This document shows, piece after piece, positions 1 through 7,905 of a stretch of DNA of 64,000 nucleotides. Position 1 is the stretch's first letter. Every line of letters starts with the position of its first letter. A program made the position numbers and the translations under genes. Source of the stretch: Gordonia hongkongensis (GTDB lineage: Bacteria; Actinomycetota; Actinomycetes; Mycobacteriales; Mycobacteriaceae); NCBI RefSeq assembly GCF_023078355.1, contig NZ_CP095552.1:930001-994000 (forward strand), written 5' to 3'. Under the pieces are notes generated by a model. The model had not been told where the DNA came from. It did not search any database and saw only the letters and a list, made by a program, of their open reading frames with translations.

Positions 1-767
1 AGCCCCGGCCGCCGCGCGACACCTGGTCCGACAACCCCGTCTACCAGCAGATCCAGGCCGGGTTCGAGCAACATCACGTCGAGAATCCCGAGTTCATGGG
101 GTTGCACTACATGGACGCCGGCGAGGTCGAGGAGTGCTGGCAGCTGCTCCGCCAGAGCGTCATGTCGATCTCGTACGAATCACTCGCGCACATCCCGACC
201 TACTCGAGGTGGCTCGCCCAGCAGGACTGGACGCCGGTGTATCTCCGACACCGCAAGAACCTGCAGCTGATCGGGCTCAACGACCCCGGCAAGCGGTGGG
301 TGCTCAAGAACCCCAGCCATCTGTTCGCGCTCGACGCGCTCATGGCGGCGTACCCGGATGCCCTGGTGATCCAGACGCACCGGCCGCCCAGCACTCTCAT
401 CGCGTCGATGTGCAGCTTGGCCGAACACGCCACCCCGGGATGGTCGACGACGTTCACCGGCGAGCAAGTGGGCCAGGACCAGCTCGAGCTGTGGTCACGC
501 GGACTCCGTGAGTTCTCCACCGCACGGAAGCGGTACGACCCGGCCCAGTTCCTCGACATCGACTTCACCGATCTGCGCAACGACCCGATGGGCACCGTCG
601 AGCGGGTGTACGCGGCGCTGGACACCCCGATGTCGGAGGACGCGCGTGCGGCGGTGACCGCGCTCGACGAGGAGAGCCGGTCGGGTGCGCGCAAACCGCA
701 GCACCGGTACCAGCTCGCCGATTACGGACTCGACGAGGCAACGGTCGAGGCGGCCTTCGCCGTCTGA
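1..767 (+). CDS. Sulfotransferase family protein, 5' end outside window
   Basis: The reading frame is already open at the first full codon (position 3), so about 254 residues of the C-terminal part are present and the start lies upstream. The protein resembles the Sulfotransfer_3 type of PAPS-dependent sulfotransferase common in mycolic-acid actinobacteria. The segment WVLKNPSHLFALDALM, followed by a strand ending in THRPP, is the typical centre of these enzymes, where PAPS phosphate-binding residues lie. The N-terminal PAPS loop is not visible because of the truncation. The acceptor substrate cannot be told. The sulfate-activation genes cysD-cysNC lie 7 kb downstream and would supply PAPS; that link is functional inference, not an operon. 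The gene ends 38 bases before the next start on the same strand. Confidence 0.8.
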   Translation, partial: PRPPRDTWSDNPVYQQIQAGFEQHHVENPEFMGLHYMDAGEVEECWQLLRQSVMSISYESLAHIPTYSRWLAQQDWTPVYLRHRKNLQLIGLNDPGKRWVLKNPSHLFALDALMAAYPDALVIQTHRPPSTLIASMCSLAEHATPGWSTTFTGEQVGQDQLELWSRGLREFSTARKRYDPAQFLDIDFTDLRNDPMGTVERVYAALDTPMSEDARAAVTALDEESRSGARKPQHRYQLADYGLDEATVEAAFAV

Positions 768-805
768 CCCACCGGCCGCCCGTCGGTCGTTCTACAGTGC
801 TTCGC

Positions 806-1435
806 ATGGCAGAACCGGAGAACCGACAGTCGGCAGAGGGACTGAGCCGGCTCATCGCATTCGCCGACGCGGTGGTCGCGATCGCGCTGACCCTGCTGGT
901 GCTCCCGCTCGTCGACATCGCCAACGACCTGCGCGAGGATTCGTCGGTCGCGGACGTGGTGTCCGACAACTCGATCGAACTGGTCAGCTTCATCATCAGT
1001 TTCGGCGTCATCTGGATCCTGTGGCGCCAGCACCATCAGACGATGGAGTACTTCCGCGCCTACGACCGCACGCTGATCAACCTCCACTTCATCTGGTTGC
1101 TCACGATCGTGGCGCTGCCCTTCGCGACGGCCCTCATCGACGGCGCCCACATCGAGCAGGCCAACATCCTCTACATCGGTGTGCTGGCCGTCTCGGTGGG
1201 CTCGCTCATCGCGATCGCCGAATGGGGTCGTCGGCACCGGGAACTGCTCGCCGACGACGACGCCACCGACCGATGGGTCGCCTCGTCGAGCGGAGTCGCC
1301 ACGTTCATCATCCTCGCGGTCGCGCTGGGCGTCGCGATCGTGTTCCCGCGCAGCGGAAATCTGCCGCTGTTCCTACTGCTGCTGACCGACCCGGTCGAGC
1401 GGTTGCTCGCCCGGTGGCGGCCGCGGCGACACTGA
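806..1435 (+). CDS. TMEM175/DUF1211-type membrane protein, putative K+ channel
   Basis: This is a 209-residue membrane protein with about five or six hydrophobic segments. Near the N-terminus it carries RLIAFADAVVAIALTLLVL, which corresponds to the RxxxFSD signature in the first helix of TMEM175 (DUF1211) proteins, but with Ala in place of the usual Ser. Bacterial members form potassium-permeable channels as tetramers. A second conserved part (FGVIWILWRQHHQTMEYF) fits helix 2 and its following loop. ATG at 806 is chosen; a GTG at 797 would add three residues. It follows the sulfotransferase closely, but no functional link is evident. The family is assigned with fair confidence; ion specificity is not. 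Confidence 0.75.
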   Translation: MAEPENRQSAEGLSRLIAFADAVVAIALTLLVLPLVDIANDLREDSSVADVVSDNSIELVSFIISFGVIWILWRQHHQTMEYFRAYDRTLINLHFIWLLTIVALPFATALIDGAHIEQANILYIGVLAVSVGSLIAIAEWGRRHRELLADDDATDRWVASSSGVATFIILAVALGVAIVFPRSGNLPLFLLLLTDPVERLLARWRPRRH

Positions 1436-1442
1436 GGTCGGG

Positions 1443-2548
1443 TCAGCGCAGTGCGCGGGCCGCTTCGGTCACCGCGGTGTGCGGGGCACCGAACATCTGC
1501 GACGTGGCCTGTGCGCGTTTGAAAAAGAGCTGGATGTCGTGCTCCCAGGTGATGCCGATGCCGCCGTGCAGCTGGATGGCCTCGCCCGCGACACGACGAT
1601 AGGCATCGGAGCAGTACACGTGGGCGGCCAGCGCCAGATCGGCGGCATCCGGGTCGTCGGCGGCGAGGGCGGCCACGGCGGCGCGGGAGATCGACCGCGC
1701 CGTCTCGACCAGCACGTACATGTCGGCCATCCGATGCTTGAGGGCCTGGAACGAGCCGATGGTGCGCCCGAACTGCTTGCGGGACTTGGTGTACTCGACC
1801 GTGAGGTCGAGCGCTCGCTGCGCGCCCCCGACCTGCTCGGCGGACAGCAGGGCCCAGGCGAGCGCACGGAGCCGGGACGCGAGATCGTCCGGCGCGGGGA
1901 TCGCCGCGGACGCCACCTCGTCGAAGCGCACCGAGGACAGCGCCCGGGTCGGATCGAGGACGGGCATCGGCGACACCGAGACGCCGTCCGCATCGGCGGT
2001 CACCTCGTGCAGGGTCAGGTGTGTCCCGGGGCCGGCCGCGAGCACGAGGAGCACGTCGGCCGACTCGCCGTCGACGACGAAGTGGGCTGTCCCGGTGAGG
2101 AGTCCGGCGTCGGCACGCACACCGGGGGTCTGCCAGCCGCGTTCACCGGCCCAGCACACCGCCGCGGTCCGCTCGCCGGCGGCCAGGGGGGCAGAAGTCG
2201 CGACGACGCGTCGTCGTCACCCGCGAGCAGGATCGTGCCGGTGGCGAGTGCGGAGCCGAGCGCGGGGACGGGACTCAGTGCGGCGCCCAGTTCTTCGAGC
2301 ACCGCGGCCGACTCCATCCATGCCGCCCCGGCACCGCCGAATCGCTCGGGGACAGCAAGCGCGGCGACCCCGATCTCGGTGCACAGCGTCTGCCACAGGG
2401 TCGAGTCGATGCGCCCGGGAGCGCACATGGCCGCGCGGACCGTGGTCGAATCGCCCCGGCGACGCAGGAGATCCCGCACCGCCTCGACGAGTGCCTCCCG
2501 TTCCTCCGCGCCGATGGCCGGGCTTTCGATGCCGGTACTGACGGTCAC
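1443..2548 (-). pseudogene. Acyl-CoA dehydrogenase, frameshifted (third fadE of the operon)
   Basis: Two overlapping frames together make one acyl-CoA dehydrogenase of about 368 residues. The N-terminal part (GTG at 2548) holds the helical domain with PERFGGAGAAWMESAAVLEELG. The C-terminal part continues from about 2175 with the FAD/substrate domain, including YTKSRKQFGRTIGSFQALKH and AIQLHGGIGITWEHD. The frames switch at a run of six G on the + strand (2186-2191). One extra base there restores a continuous protein with a family-typical sequence across the junction. The GTG start overlaps the stop of the upstream dehydrogenase by four bases, so it is co-transcribed with it. It is either inactivated by a one-base deletion or intact and mis-sequenced at a homopolymer; the latter is favoured because other genes here show the same pattern. 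Confidence 0.75.
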
Positions 2549-3513
2549 AGCGTCTCCAGGATCCGTTGGCGGTGCACGGCGGGGGAGCCCCAGGCGTTGA
2601 GCAGCGCCCGGGTCTTGGTGATGTACAGCGAGATGTCGTGCTCGGCGGTGTACCCGATCGCCCCCATCACCTGCAGCGAGCGGCGGGCCGACAGGTCGGC
2701 GGCCTCGGCGGCCGCGACCTTCGCCGCCGAGATGTCGCGCGAGACGTCGGTGCCCTCCGGCACCTGGCCGTCGACGCCGAGGGCGGCTGCGTGAACGAGG
2801 GGGCGGGCCATCTCGATGGCGATCGCCACGTCGGCGAGATGATGTTTGACGGACTGGAACGACCCGATCGGTCGGCCGAACTGCTTGCGCGACTGCGCGT
2901 ATTCCGAGGCGATGGACAGCATCGCCTGACCCAGGCCGAGCAGCTGCGCGGCCGTGGCCAGTGCACCTGCGTCCGCGGCGTCGGACGCATCGACCCCGGT
3001 GGCCAGGACGTCGCCGGCGGTGACCCGCGACAACGTCCGGGTGCTGTCGACCGAGGGCTCGGTGCTCTGCACGGTGGCCCGCGAGAGCACTCCGTCCTCG
3101 ACGAGGTAGACATCGGCGGCGGCGGTGTCGGCGGCCAACGGCTGGAGCGGTCCGATCGCGCAGGTCGCCAGCCGCCCCTCGGCGAGGTCGCTGAGCGGGC
3201 CCGACACGTCGGCGTCGTGCAGCAGGATCGGCAGCACGGCGACGCTCTCGACGATCGGGCCCGGGGCACAGTGGCGTCCGAGTTGCTCGACGGCGACGAC
3301 CATCTCGACGGCCCCGGCGCTGCTGCCGCCGTGTGACTCGTCGATCAGGAGTCCGCTGATGCCCGCGTCGGCCAGCTGTGAGTAGACCTTGGCGACGGCC
3401 GCGCGGTCACCGGCCGCCCAGGCGCGCGTGGCGGTCGGCATGTCGGCCTTGCCCAGCATGGCGTCCACCGTCGAGGCGAGGTCCGTGTGGATGTCGGAGA
3501 GTCGGAAGTCCAT
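2545..3513 (-). CDS. Acyl-CoA dehydrogenase, FadE18-like subunit
   Basis: A protein of 322 residues from ATG 3513. A GTG at 3522 would overlap the upstream stop as GTGA and add three residues; translational coupling makes that start possible too. The C-terminal half has the hallmark YAQSRKQFGRPIGSFQSVKH of the flavin/substrate domain and VMGAIGYTAEHD near the end. The N-terminal half is short and divergent. In actinobacteria such pairs of adjacent fadE genes often encode the two halves of an alpha2-beta2 heterotetramer used on CoA thioesters of sterol side chains or rings. The order EchA13-FadE17-FadE18 matches M. tuberculosis Rv1935c-Rv1934c-Rv1933c. The exact substrate is not known from sequence. 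Confidence 0.85.
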   Translation of the reverse strand: MDFRLSDIHTDLASTVDAMLGKADMPTATRAWAAGDRAAVAKVYSQLADAGISGLLIDESHGGSSAGAVEMVVAVEQLGRHCAPGPIVESVAVLPILLHDADVSGPLSDLAEGRLATCAIGPLQPLAADTAAADVYLVEDGVLSRATVQSTEPSVDSTRTLSRVTAGDVLATGVDASDAADAGALATAAQLLGLGQAMLSIASEYAQSRKQFGRPIGSFQSVKHHLADVAIAIEMARPLVHAAALGVDGQVPEGTDVSRDISAAKVAAAEAADLSARRSLQVMGAIGYTAEHDISLYITKTRALLNAWGSPAVHRQRILETL

Positions 3514-3518
3514 GATGA

Positions 3519-4685
3519 TCACCGATCTCCACGGGGAAGGCCGAGCAGGCGCTCGGCGATGACATTGCGTTGGATCTCGTTGGTACCCGCGTAGATCGGC
3601 CCGGACAACGAGAAGAGGTAGCCGTCGGTCCACCGGTCGTCGAGCTCGGCGGCCGGGCCCTGCAGGTCGAGGGCGGTCTCGTGAGCGGCGATGTCCCACT
3701 GCGACCAGAACACCTTGTTGATCGACGACTCCATGCCGAGCGAACCACCGGCCGCGAGACGACTCACCGTCTGATACGTGGACAGCTCGTAGGCTCGTGA
3801 CCCGATCCACGCATCCGCCACGCGCGCATCGGTGTTCGCCGTCGACGGGACGTCATCCCGGTTCGACCGCCACAGTTCGACGAGGCGGTCGGTGGTGGCC
3901 AGGAACCGGCCGGGTGCGCGCAGCGACAGCCCGCGTTCGTTGGCGGCGGTGCTCATCGCGACCCGCCACCCGTTGTCCACCTCGCCGATGACACCCGACT
4001 CGCCCGGATTCGACGGATCGTCGGGGACGAAGACGTTCTCCAAGAACAGCTCTGCGAACCCGGCCTCGCCGTCGAGCTGTGCGATCGGCCGGACGGTCAC
4101 GCCCTCGCTGCGCAGGTCGAACATGAAGTAGGTGAGACCCTTGTGGCGCTGTGCCTGTTTGTCGGTGCGGAAGAGGCCGAAGGCGCGGTCGGCGAAACTC
4201 GACCGCGAACTCCAGGTCTTCTGACCGTTGAGCAGCCAGCCGCCGTCGGTGCGAACGGCGGTCGACCGCAGCGAGGCGAGGTCGCTGCCGGCCTCGGGTT
4301 CGCTCCACGCCTGACCCCAGATGTCGTCGGCGTTGGCCATCCGCGGCAGGATGCGTTCCAGCTGAGCAGGACTCGCGTGCTCGAACAGGGTGGGTGCGAG
4401 CAGGAAGATGCCGTTCTGGCTCACGCGTCCGGGAGCACCCGAACGGTAGTACTCCTCCTCGAAGATGACCCAGTGCAGCAGCGGGGCATCGCGGCCGCCG
4501 TATTCCTCCGGCCAGCTGACGACCGACATCCGGTCGGCGGCCATCGTTCGCTCCCACTCGCGGTGCGCCTCGAATCCCTCGGCGGTGTCCATCGACGGAA
4601 GCGGTTCGCGCGGAACATGATGGGCCAGCCAGGTGCGGACCTCGGCGCGGAAGTCGTCGGCGGCGTCGTCGAACAGCAGGTCCAT
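3519..4685 (-). CDS. Acyl-CoA dehydrogenase, FadE17-like subunit
   Basis: A complete 388-residue acyl-CoA dehydrogenase. Visible parts in order: an N-terminal helical domain with SWPEEYGGRDAPLLHWVIFE; the middle beta domain with WGQAWSEPEAGSDLASL (FAD contact) and LNGQKTWSSRSSFADRAFGL; and the C-terminal helical domain ending in GTNEIQRNVIAERLLGLPRG, the normal family terminus. It lies between the enoyl-CoA hydratase gene (one base separates its ATG from that stop) and the FadE18-like gene, in one tight minus-strand operon. It probably pairs with the FadE18-like protein as a heteromeric dehydrogenase. Synteny with Rv1934c supports the label, and the upstream KstR2-type operator points to steroid-derived CoA esters as substrate, which is inference. 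Confidence 0.9.
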   Translation of the reverse strand: MDLLFDDAADDFRAEVRTWLAHHVPREPLPSMDTAEGFEAHREWERTMAADRMSVVSWPEEYGGRDAPLLHWVIFEEEYYRSGAPGRVSQNGIFLLAPTLFEHASPAQLERILPRMANADDIWGQAWSEPEAGSDLASLRSTAVRTDGGWLLNGQKTWSSRSSFADRAFGLFRTDKQAQRHKGLTYFMFDLRSEGVTVRPIAQLDGEAGFAELFLENVFVPDDPSNPGESGVIGEVDNGWRVAMSTAANERGLSLRAPGRFLATTDRLVELWRSNRDDVPSTANTDARVADAWIGSRAYELSTYQTVSRLAAGGSLGMESSINKVFWSQWDIAAHETALDLQGPAAELDDRWTDGYLFSLSGPIYAGTNEIQRNVIAERLLGLPRGDR

Positions 4686-4686
4686 G

Positions 4687-5610
4687 TCAGCTCCCCGATC
4701 CCGCGGCGGTGCCGGTCGAGGCCGACGCCTTCATCGACTTCGCGTCCATCCCGCCGAGCGAGTCGCCACCCGCCTCGGAGTTCGCCGCGTGCGCGAAGTG
4801 GTGCCAGCCGAACACCGAGTCCATCGAGTTGCGAAGTCCCATCTGGTCTTCGCAGATGTTGACGGCCTTCTTGCTCAGGAAGAGCCCCTGCATCGGCATG
4901 GCGACCGCCTTCTCGGCGATCTCGTTCACCTTGGTCTCGAGGGCGTCCCGGGGGACGACGTGGTTGACCATGCCCCAGTCGGCCGCCTGCGTCGCGGTGA
5001 AACGTTCACCGGTGAACAGGATCTCCTTCGCCCGGCGCGGGCCGAGCACGAAGGCGTGGGCGAAGTACTCGACGCCGGGGATGCCCATGCGGGCGACCGG
5101 GTCCGAGAAGAACGCGTCGTCGGAGGCGACGATGAAGTCGCAGATCCAGGCGAGCATGAGACCGCCGGCGATGCACGCGCCATGGACCTGGGCGATGAGG
5201 GGTTTGGGGATGTCGCGCCAGCGGCGGCACATCCCCATGTACACCTCCATCTCGCGGGCGAGACGCTGGTCGGCACCGGTCTTGTCCGTGTGGTCCCAGT
5301 GCAGGACGGCCGCGTTCTCGTAGTAGGTGTCGAAGTCGCGTTCGGGGGTGCCGATGTCGTGTCCGGCCGAGAAGTGCTTGCCGTTCGCCCGCAGCACGAT
5401 CACCTTCACCGAAGCGTCGTCGACGGCCTTGCGGAACGCGGCGTCGAGCGAATAGGTCATCACCGAGTTCTGCGCGTTGCGGTACTCCGGGCGGTTCAGC
5501 GTCACATAGGCCACCGCGCCGTCGGGGCCGCCGGTCTCGTAGGCGACCGGTGAGGTGTCCGGGCCCAGATCGTCGGGTCCGAGCGCAGGTGGGATGACGG
5601 CGTCACTCAT
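4687..5610 (-). CDS. Enoyl-CoA hydratase/isomerase, EchA13-like
   Basis: A crotonase-superfamily protein of 307 residues and first gene of the acyl-CoA catabolic operon. The N-terminal oxyanion-hole segment is ANGKHFSAGHDIG, and the second is HGACIAGGLMLAWICDFI; together these bind the thioester carbonyl. ATQAADWGMVNHVVP is the usual family motif after the active site. It is about 40 residues longer than a minimal hydratase because of an extended helical C-terminus ending in a Ser/Ala/Gly-rich tail. Hydration of a 2-enoyl-CoA is the likely reaction, in step with the dehydrogenases downstream. The start ATG at 5610 is followed upstream by a palindromic operator at 5628-5641. Confidence 0.87.
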   Translation of the reverse strand: MSDAVIPPALGPDDLGPDTSPVAYETGGPDGAVAYVTLNRPEYRNAQNSVMTYSLDAAFRKAVDDASVKVIVLRANGKHFSAGHDIGTPERDFDTYYENAAVLHWDHTDKTGADQRLAREMEVYMGMCRRWRDIPKPLIAQVHGACIAGGLMLAWICDFIVASDDAFFSDPVARMGIPGVEYFAHAFVLGPRRAKEILFTGERFTATQAADWGMVNHVVPRDALETKVNEIAEKAVAMPMQGLFLSKKAVNICEDQMGLRNSMDSVFGWHHFAHAANSEAGGDSLGGMDAKSMKASASTGTAAGSGS

Positions 5611-5627
5611 GCCCTCGAGACTAACCT

Positions 5628-5641
5628 AGCAAGTGCTTGGT
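5628..5641. promoter_or_regulatory. KstR2-type operator upstream of echA13-fadE17-fadE18 operon
   Basis: The 14 bases AGCAAGTGCTTGGT match the published KstR2 consensus AnCAAGnnCTTGnT at every defined position, on both strands. The site is 17 bases upstream of the echA start. KstR2 is a TetR-family repressor of the late (HIP/ring CD) part of cholesterol catabolism, relieved by a CoA thioester. Other TetR regulators recognise similar CAAG/CTTG palindromes, so the identity of the repressor is inferred. No TetR gene is present in the window. Confidence 0.6.
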
Positions 5642-5826
5642 TGGTAGTCGGTGTCGGTGATCGCCGGGGTCAGAAGTGCGGTGTGGAGCGATAGGTGAAC
5701 TCCCGGATCCGGCCGTTTAGGAGGCGGCTGTCGTCGGCATCATCTCGGCGAACTCGCGAAACATGTTGGCGACGATCACCATTCGATGTTTCCTCTGCTG
5801 TTTAGCCCTAAAGAACACATAACCCC

Positions 5827-5925
5827 TGCTCCCTGAGGTGAGGAGCGCAAGCGACGAGCCACGAAGGGCAGGCGAGCATCGAACATGGCCCTTCGTGGCT
5901 CGCTTCACTCGCACCTCAGGGAGCA
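5827..5925. repeat. Dispersed palindromic repeat, copy A
   Basis: About 99 bases, bounded by TGCTCCCTGAGGTG on the left and CACCTCAGGGAGCA on the right, with internal inverted segments GAGCCACGAAGGGC and GCCCTTCGTGGCTC. The element can fold into one long imperfect hairpin. Copy A is inverted relative to copy B at 6161: on the opposite strand it has the same flank (GTGGACTACG) that precedes copy B. Confidence 0.85.
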
Positions 5926-5981
5926 TGAACAGAACGCTCTCGAGCGTTCGCTGCGTAGTCCACGACGGCCGCCAGGCCGGC

Positions 5982-6051
5982 GACCGGCAAACTTCAACTC
6001 GACTCCTGGACTTCGATCGAGGTCTAGGAGTCGAGTTGAAGTCTGCCGGTC
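5982..6051. repeat. 70-base near-perfect palindrome
   Basis: The two 35-base arms, which begin GACCGGCA and end TGCCGGTC, match at 32 of 35 positions with no loop. The three differences are all transitions. As RNA this would be a very stable hairpin; as DNA it could extrude a cruciform. It sits between the inverted repeat copies A and B and is not associated with a gene end, so it is not an ordinary terminator. Confidence 0.85.
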
Positions 6052-6160
6052 ACATGTCGGGGCAGCGCAAGTTCCGTCGAAGTGGCGCCGTTGTGTCGGG
6101 CCGGCAGCGTTGCAGGTCTTGCGTGGACTACGAAAGAACACTCTTAAGCGTCCACATCTC

Positions 6161-6263
6161 TGCTCCCTGAGGTGCGAGCGAAGCGAGCCACGAAGGGCTC
6201 CGCAACCTGTCTCACCAGGCCCTTCGTGGCTCGTCGCTATCGCTCCTCACACCTCAGGGAGCA
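6161..6263. repeat. Dispersed palindromic repeat, copy B
   Basis: A complete 103-base copy with the same ends as copy A and the internal segment CACCAGGCCCTTCGTGGCTC. It contains the intact site TCGTCGCTATCGCTCC (6231-6246), which is exactly the sequence split by the IS110-family insertion in copy C. About 35 bases before the element (from near 6126) are also shared with copy D, so the repeat unit is longer than the hairpin. Confidence 0.85.
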
Positions 6264-6330
6264 ATGGGGTCGCTTCTTTCGGATTAGGGGGCGGTTGGGT
6301 GCCCCCGGAAGTCATCGGTGGCGGTCCGGC

Positions 6331-6804
6331 TCAGGGGATGACGATGCTCCCGCTGCAGCTCGTGGACGGCACGCTCCAGAGCGCGTTCCGGTTGACCGCG
6401 CCGAAGGTCACGTTCACCCGGCCCTTGCCGATCTGGTTGACGGGGATCACGAAGTAGTGGACGCCCTGGTACGGCGGGTTCACGCGGACGTTGCTGACCT
6501 TCGAGCCGCGCTTGCCGGTGGCCAGGTTGTGCCAGTCGAGGCGGGCCGAGGACTGGTAGCCGCCGGGAAAGTAGCTGGTGAAGTCGGCGGCGATGTAGGC
6601 GTTGCCGGCATACGTGCTCACGATCGTGCGTCGCGCCAGGAACGGGACGTCGACGACGTTCGGGCTGAGGCCCACGCAGGTCGACAGCGGATACTCGCGG
6701 GACACCGCGTTCGCGTCGCCGGTGGCCGCGACGCCGAGCCCGGCAGCCGAGGTCAGAGCGATGGCGGCGGCGGCCAACCGGGTGATCGTCTTGGTGCTGG
6801 GCAT
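6331..6804 (-). CDS. Small secreted protein of unknown function
   Basis: A 157-residue protein. ATG at 6804 is preceded by AAGGGAG at good spacing. The first about 33 residues are a Sec signal peptide: a short basic start, a long Ala/Leu core, then a likely cleavage after DANA. The mature part has two cysteines (STCVG near its start and STSCSG near its end) that could form a disulfide bridging the two ends, and otherwise looks beta-rich (VSNVRVNPPYQGVHYFVI). No family is recognised. It is probably exported; no function is assigned. Confidence 0.75.
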   Translation of the reverse strand: MPSTKTITRLAAAAIALTSAAGLGVAATGDANAVSREYPLSTCVGLSPNVVDVPFLARRTIVSTYAGNAYIAADFTSYFPGGYQSSARLDWHNLATGKRGSKVSNVRVNPPYQGVHYFVIPVNQIGKGRVNVTFGAVNRNALWSVPSTSCSGSIVIP

Positions 6805-6925
6805 ATCTCGACTCCCTTGCTGGTGGCGACGATGACGTGTCGTGATCACCGGCCAGTTTTCCGCAGGGGAGTCCGTTTCGTGGGTATTTCCGGGCGCAGT
6901 GTTCATTCGTTCGGTCGACCCGCCC

Positions 6926-7855
6926 TCAGCTGAGATGACTCGAGATCCCGTCGGCGGCAGCACGCGTGGCCTCGCCGAGTCGGCGCACTTCGTCGACGTC
7001 GAGGGTGGTGTTCGGGCAGACGACGATGGCCGCGACCACCCGACGGGCGGCGTCGAAGACGGGGGCGCCGATGGTGACCACGGGTACCCCCGTGCTGCCG
7101 GCCGCGCAGGCGTCGATCTCCTCGGGCAGGTAATCGATGACCGACAGCTCGGTGAGCAGGTCGCCGACCCGCGCGCGCAGGGTGTCCGACATGGTGTCGA
7201 GGGAGCTCAGGGCCTCGATCATCGCCACGTGGTCGTCGGTCATGCGCTCGATCGAGTAGCCGCGTTCGGCGACGACGTCGAGCACCATGCCCAGCCGGGT
7301 GCGGGTGGACTCGGCGGCCTGGCCGATCCAGTTCGACCGGGCGTCGTCCGGGTCGAAGGCGATGAACTCCCGACAGATCGGCGGGCGGAGCCGGATGCGG
7401 CTGCCGTTTCGCAACCAGGGATGCTGCGCGGTCTCCGGTGCCAGGTGGGGCGGAAAGGCGTGCGACGCAAGGGTCACCCCGTCGGCCGAGGTCCGCCGGG
7501 CGACGAAACAGGGGATGTCGAACCGTTCGCACAGGTCGCGCGCCGCAGATGCCGCCCACCGTACGAGGTGGTCCGCGCCGTCGGCGTTCCGGACGAGGCC
7601 GACGAAGGCCGGTCCGACGCCGAAGGTGCCTGCCGACGGGTCCCGGATCAGCCATCCGCAGTCGACGAGTTCGGAGACGACGGCGTGCGCGGTGGCGCGC
7701 GACATCGAGGTCTGACGCACGATCTCGGCCAGCGTCAGCGACGGTTGCTCGGCGTCGGCGAGGAGTTCGACGATGCGGACGACCCGGGCGGTCGGTGGCG
7801 ACGCCGCGCGTGCCGGTTGACGCGCGTCGGAGAAGTCACCTACGGTTTGTGTCAC
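6926..7855 (-). CDS. IclR-family transcriptional regulator
   Basis: A 309-residue regulator, divergent from cysD. Residues about 20-85 form the winged helix-turn-helix (ARVVRIVELLADAEQ, then LTLAEIVRQTSMSRATAHA). The rest is the IclR effector-binding domain, ending in the usual segment with GVPVVTIGAPVFDAARRVVAAIVV. It is somewhat longer than the typical 250-260 residues, mostly in the linker and middle of the effector domain. The gene is divergently arranged with the sulfate-activation operon, and a 16-base palindrome sits between them, so it may regulate itself and cysD-cysNC-cysQ. The effector is unknown. Confidence 0.87.
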   Translation of the reverse strand: MTQTVGDFSDARQPARAASPPTARVVRIVELLADAEQPSLTLAEIVRQTSMSRATAHAVVSELVDCGWLIRDPSAGTFGVGPAFVGLVRNADGADHLVRWAASAARDLCERFDIPCFVARRTSADGVTLASHAFPPHLAPETAQHPWLRNGSRIRLRPPICREFIAFDPDDARSNWIGQAAESTRTRLGMVLDVVAERGYSIERMTDDHVAMIEALSSLDTMSDTLRARVGDLLTELSVIDYLPEEIDACAAGSTGVPVVTIGAPVFDAARRVVAAIVVCPNTTLDVDEVRRLGEATRAAADGISSHLS

Positions 7856-7870
7856 ATTGTCAACACATAG

Positions 7871-7886
7871 TGTCGAATATTCGACA
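7871..7886. promoter_or_regulatory. 16-base perfect palindrome between iclR and cysD
   Basis: TGTCGAATATTCGACA is a perfect palindrome lying 16 bases from the IclR start and 20 bases before the cysD start. It is the most obvious operator in this short divergent promoter region. IclR proteins commonly bind palindromes of this size; binding by the neighbouring regulator is inference. Confidence 0.55.
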
Positions 7887-7905
7887 TGTCAAGGGGGTTG
7901 CTCCG

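Larger units (their letters stand above)
5642..6330. other. Gene-free stretch built of nested palindromic repeats
   Basis: No credible gene is seen here. The first 180 bases hold no recognised feature. From 5827 to 6263 lie two dispersed-repeat copies in inverted orientation to each other, separated by a 70-base near-perfect palindrome. Short open frames crossing the copies are translations of the repeat and recur, in related form, at every copy in the window, so they are not taken as proteins. Confidence 0.7.

Noticed and set aside
5717..6457. Small proteins read through the palindromic repeats (also at 36598-37189 and 58352-58937)
   Set aside because: Related peptides appear at every repeat copy on both strands, and they cross the hairpins; they are repeat translations, not genes.
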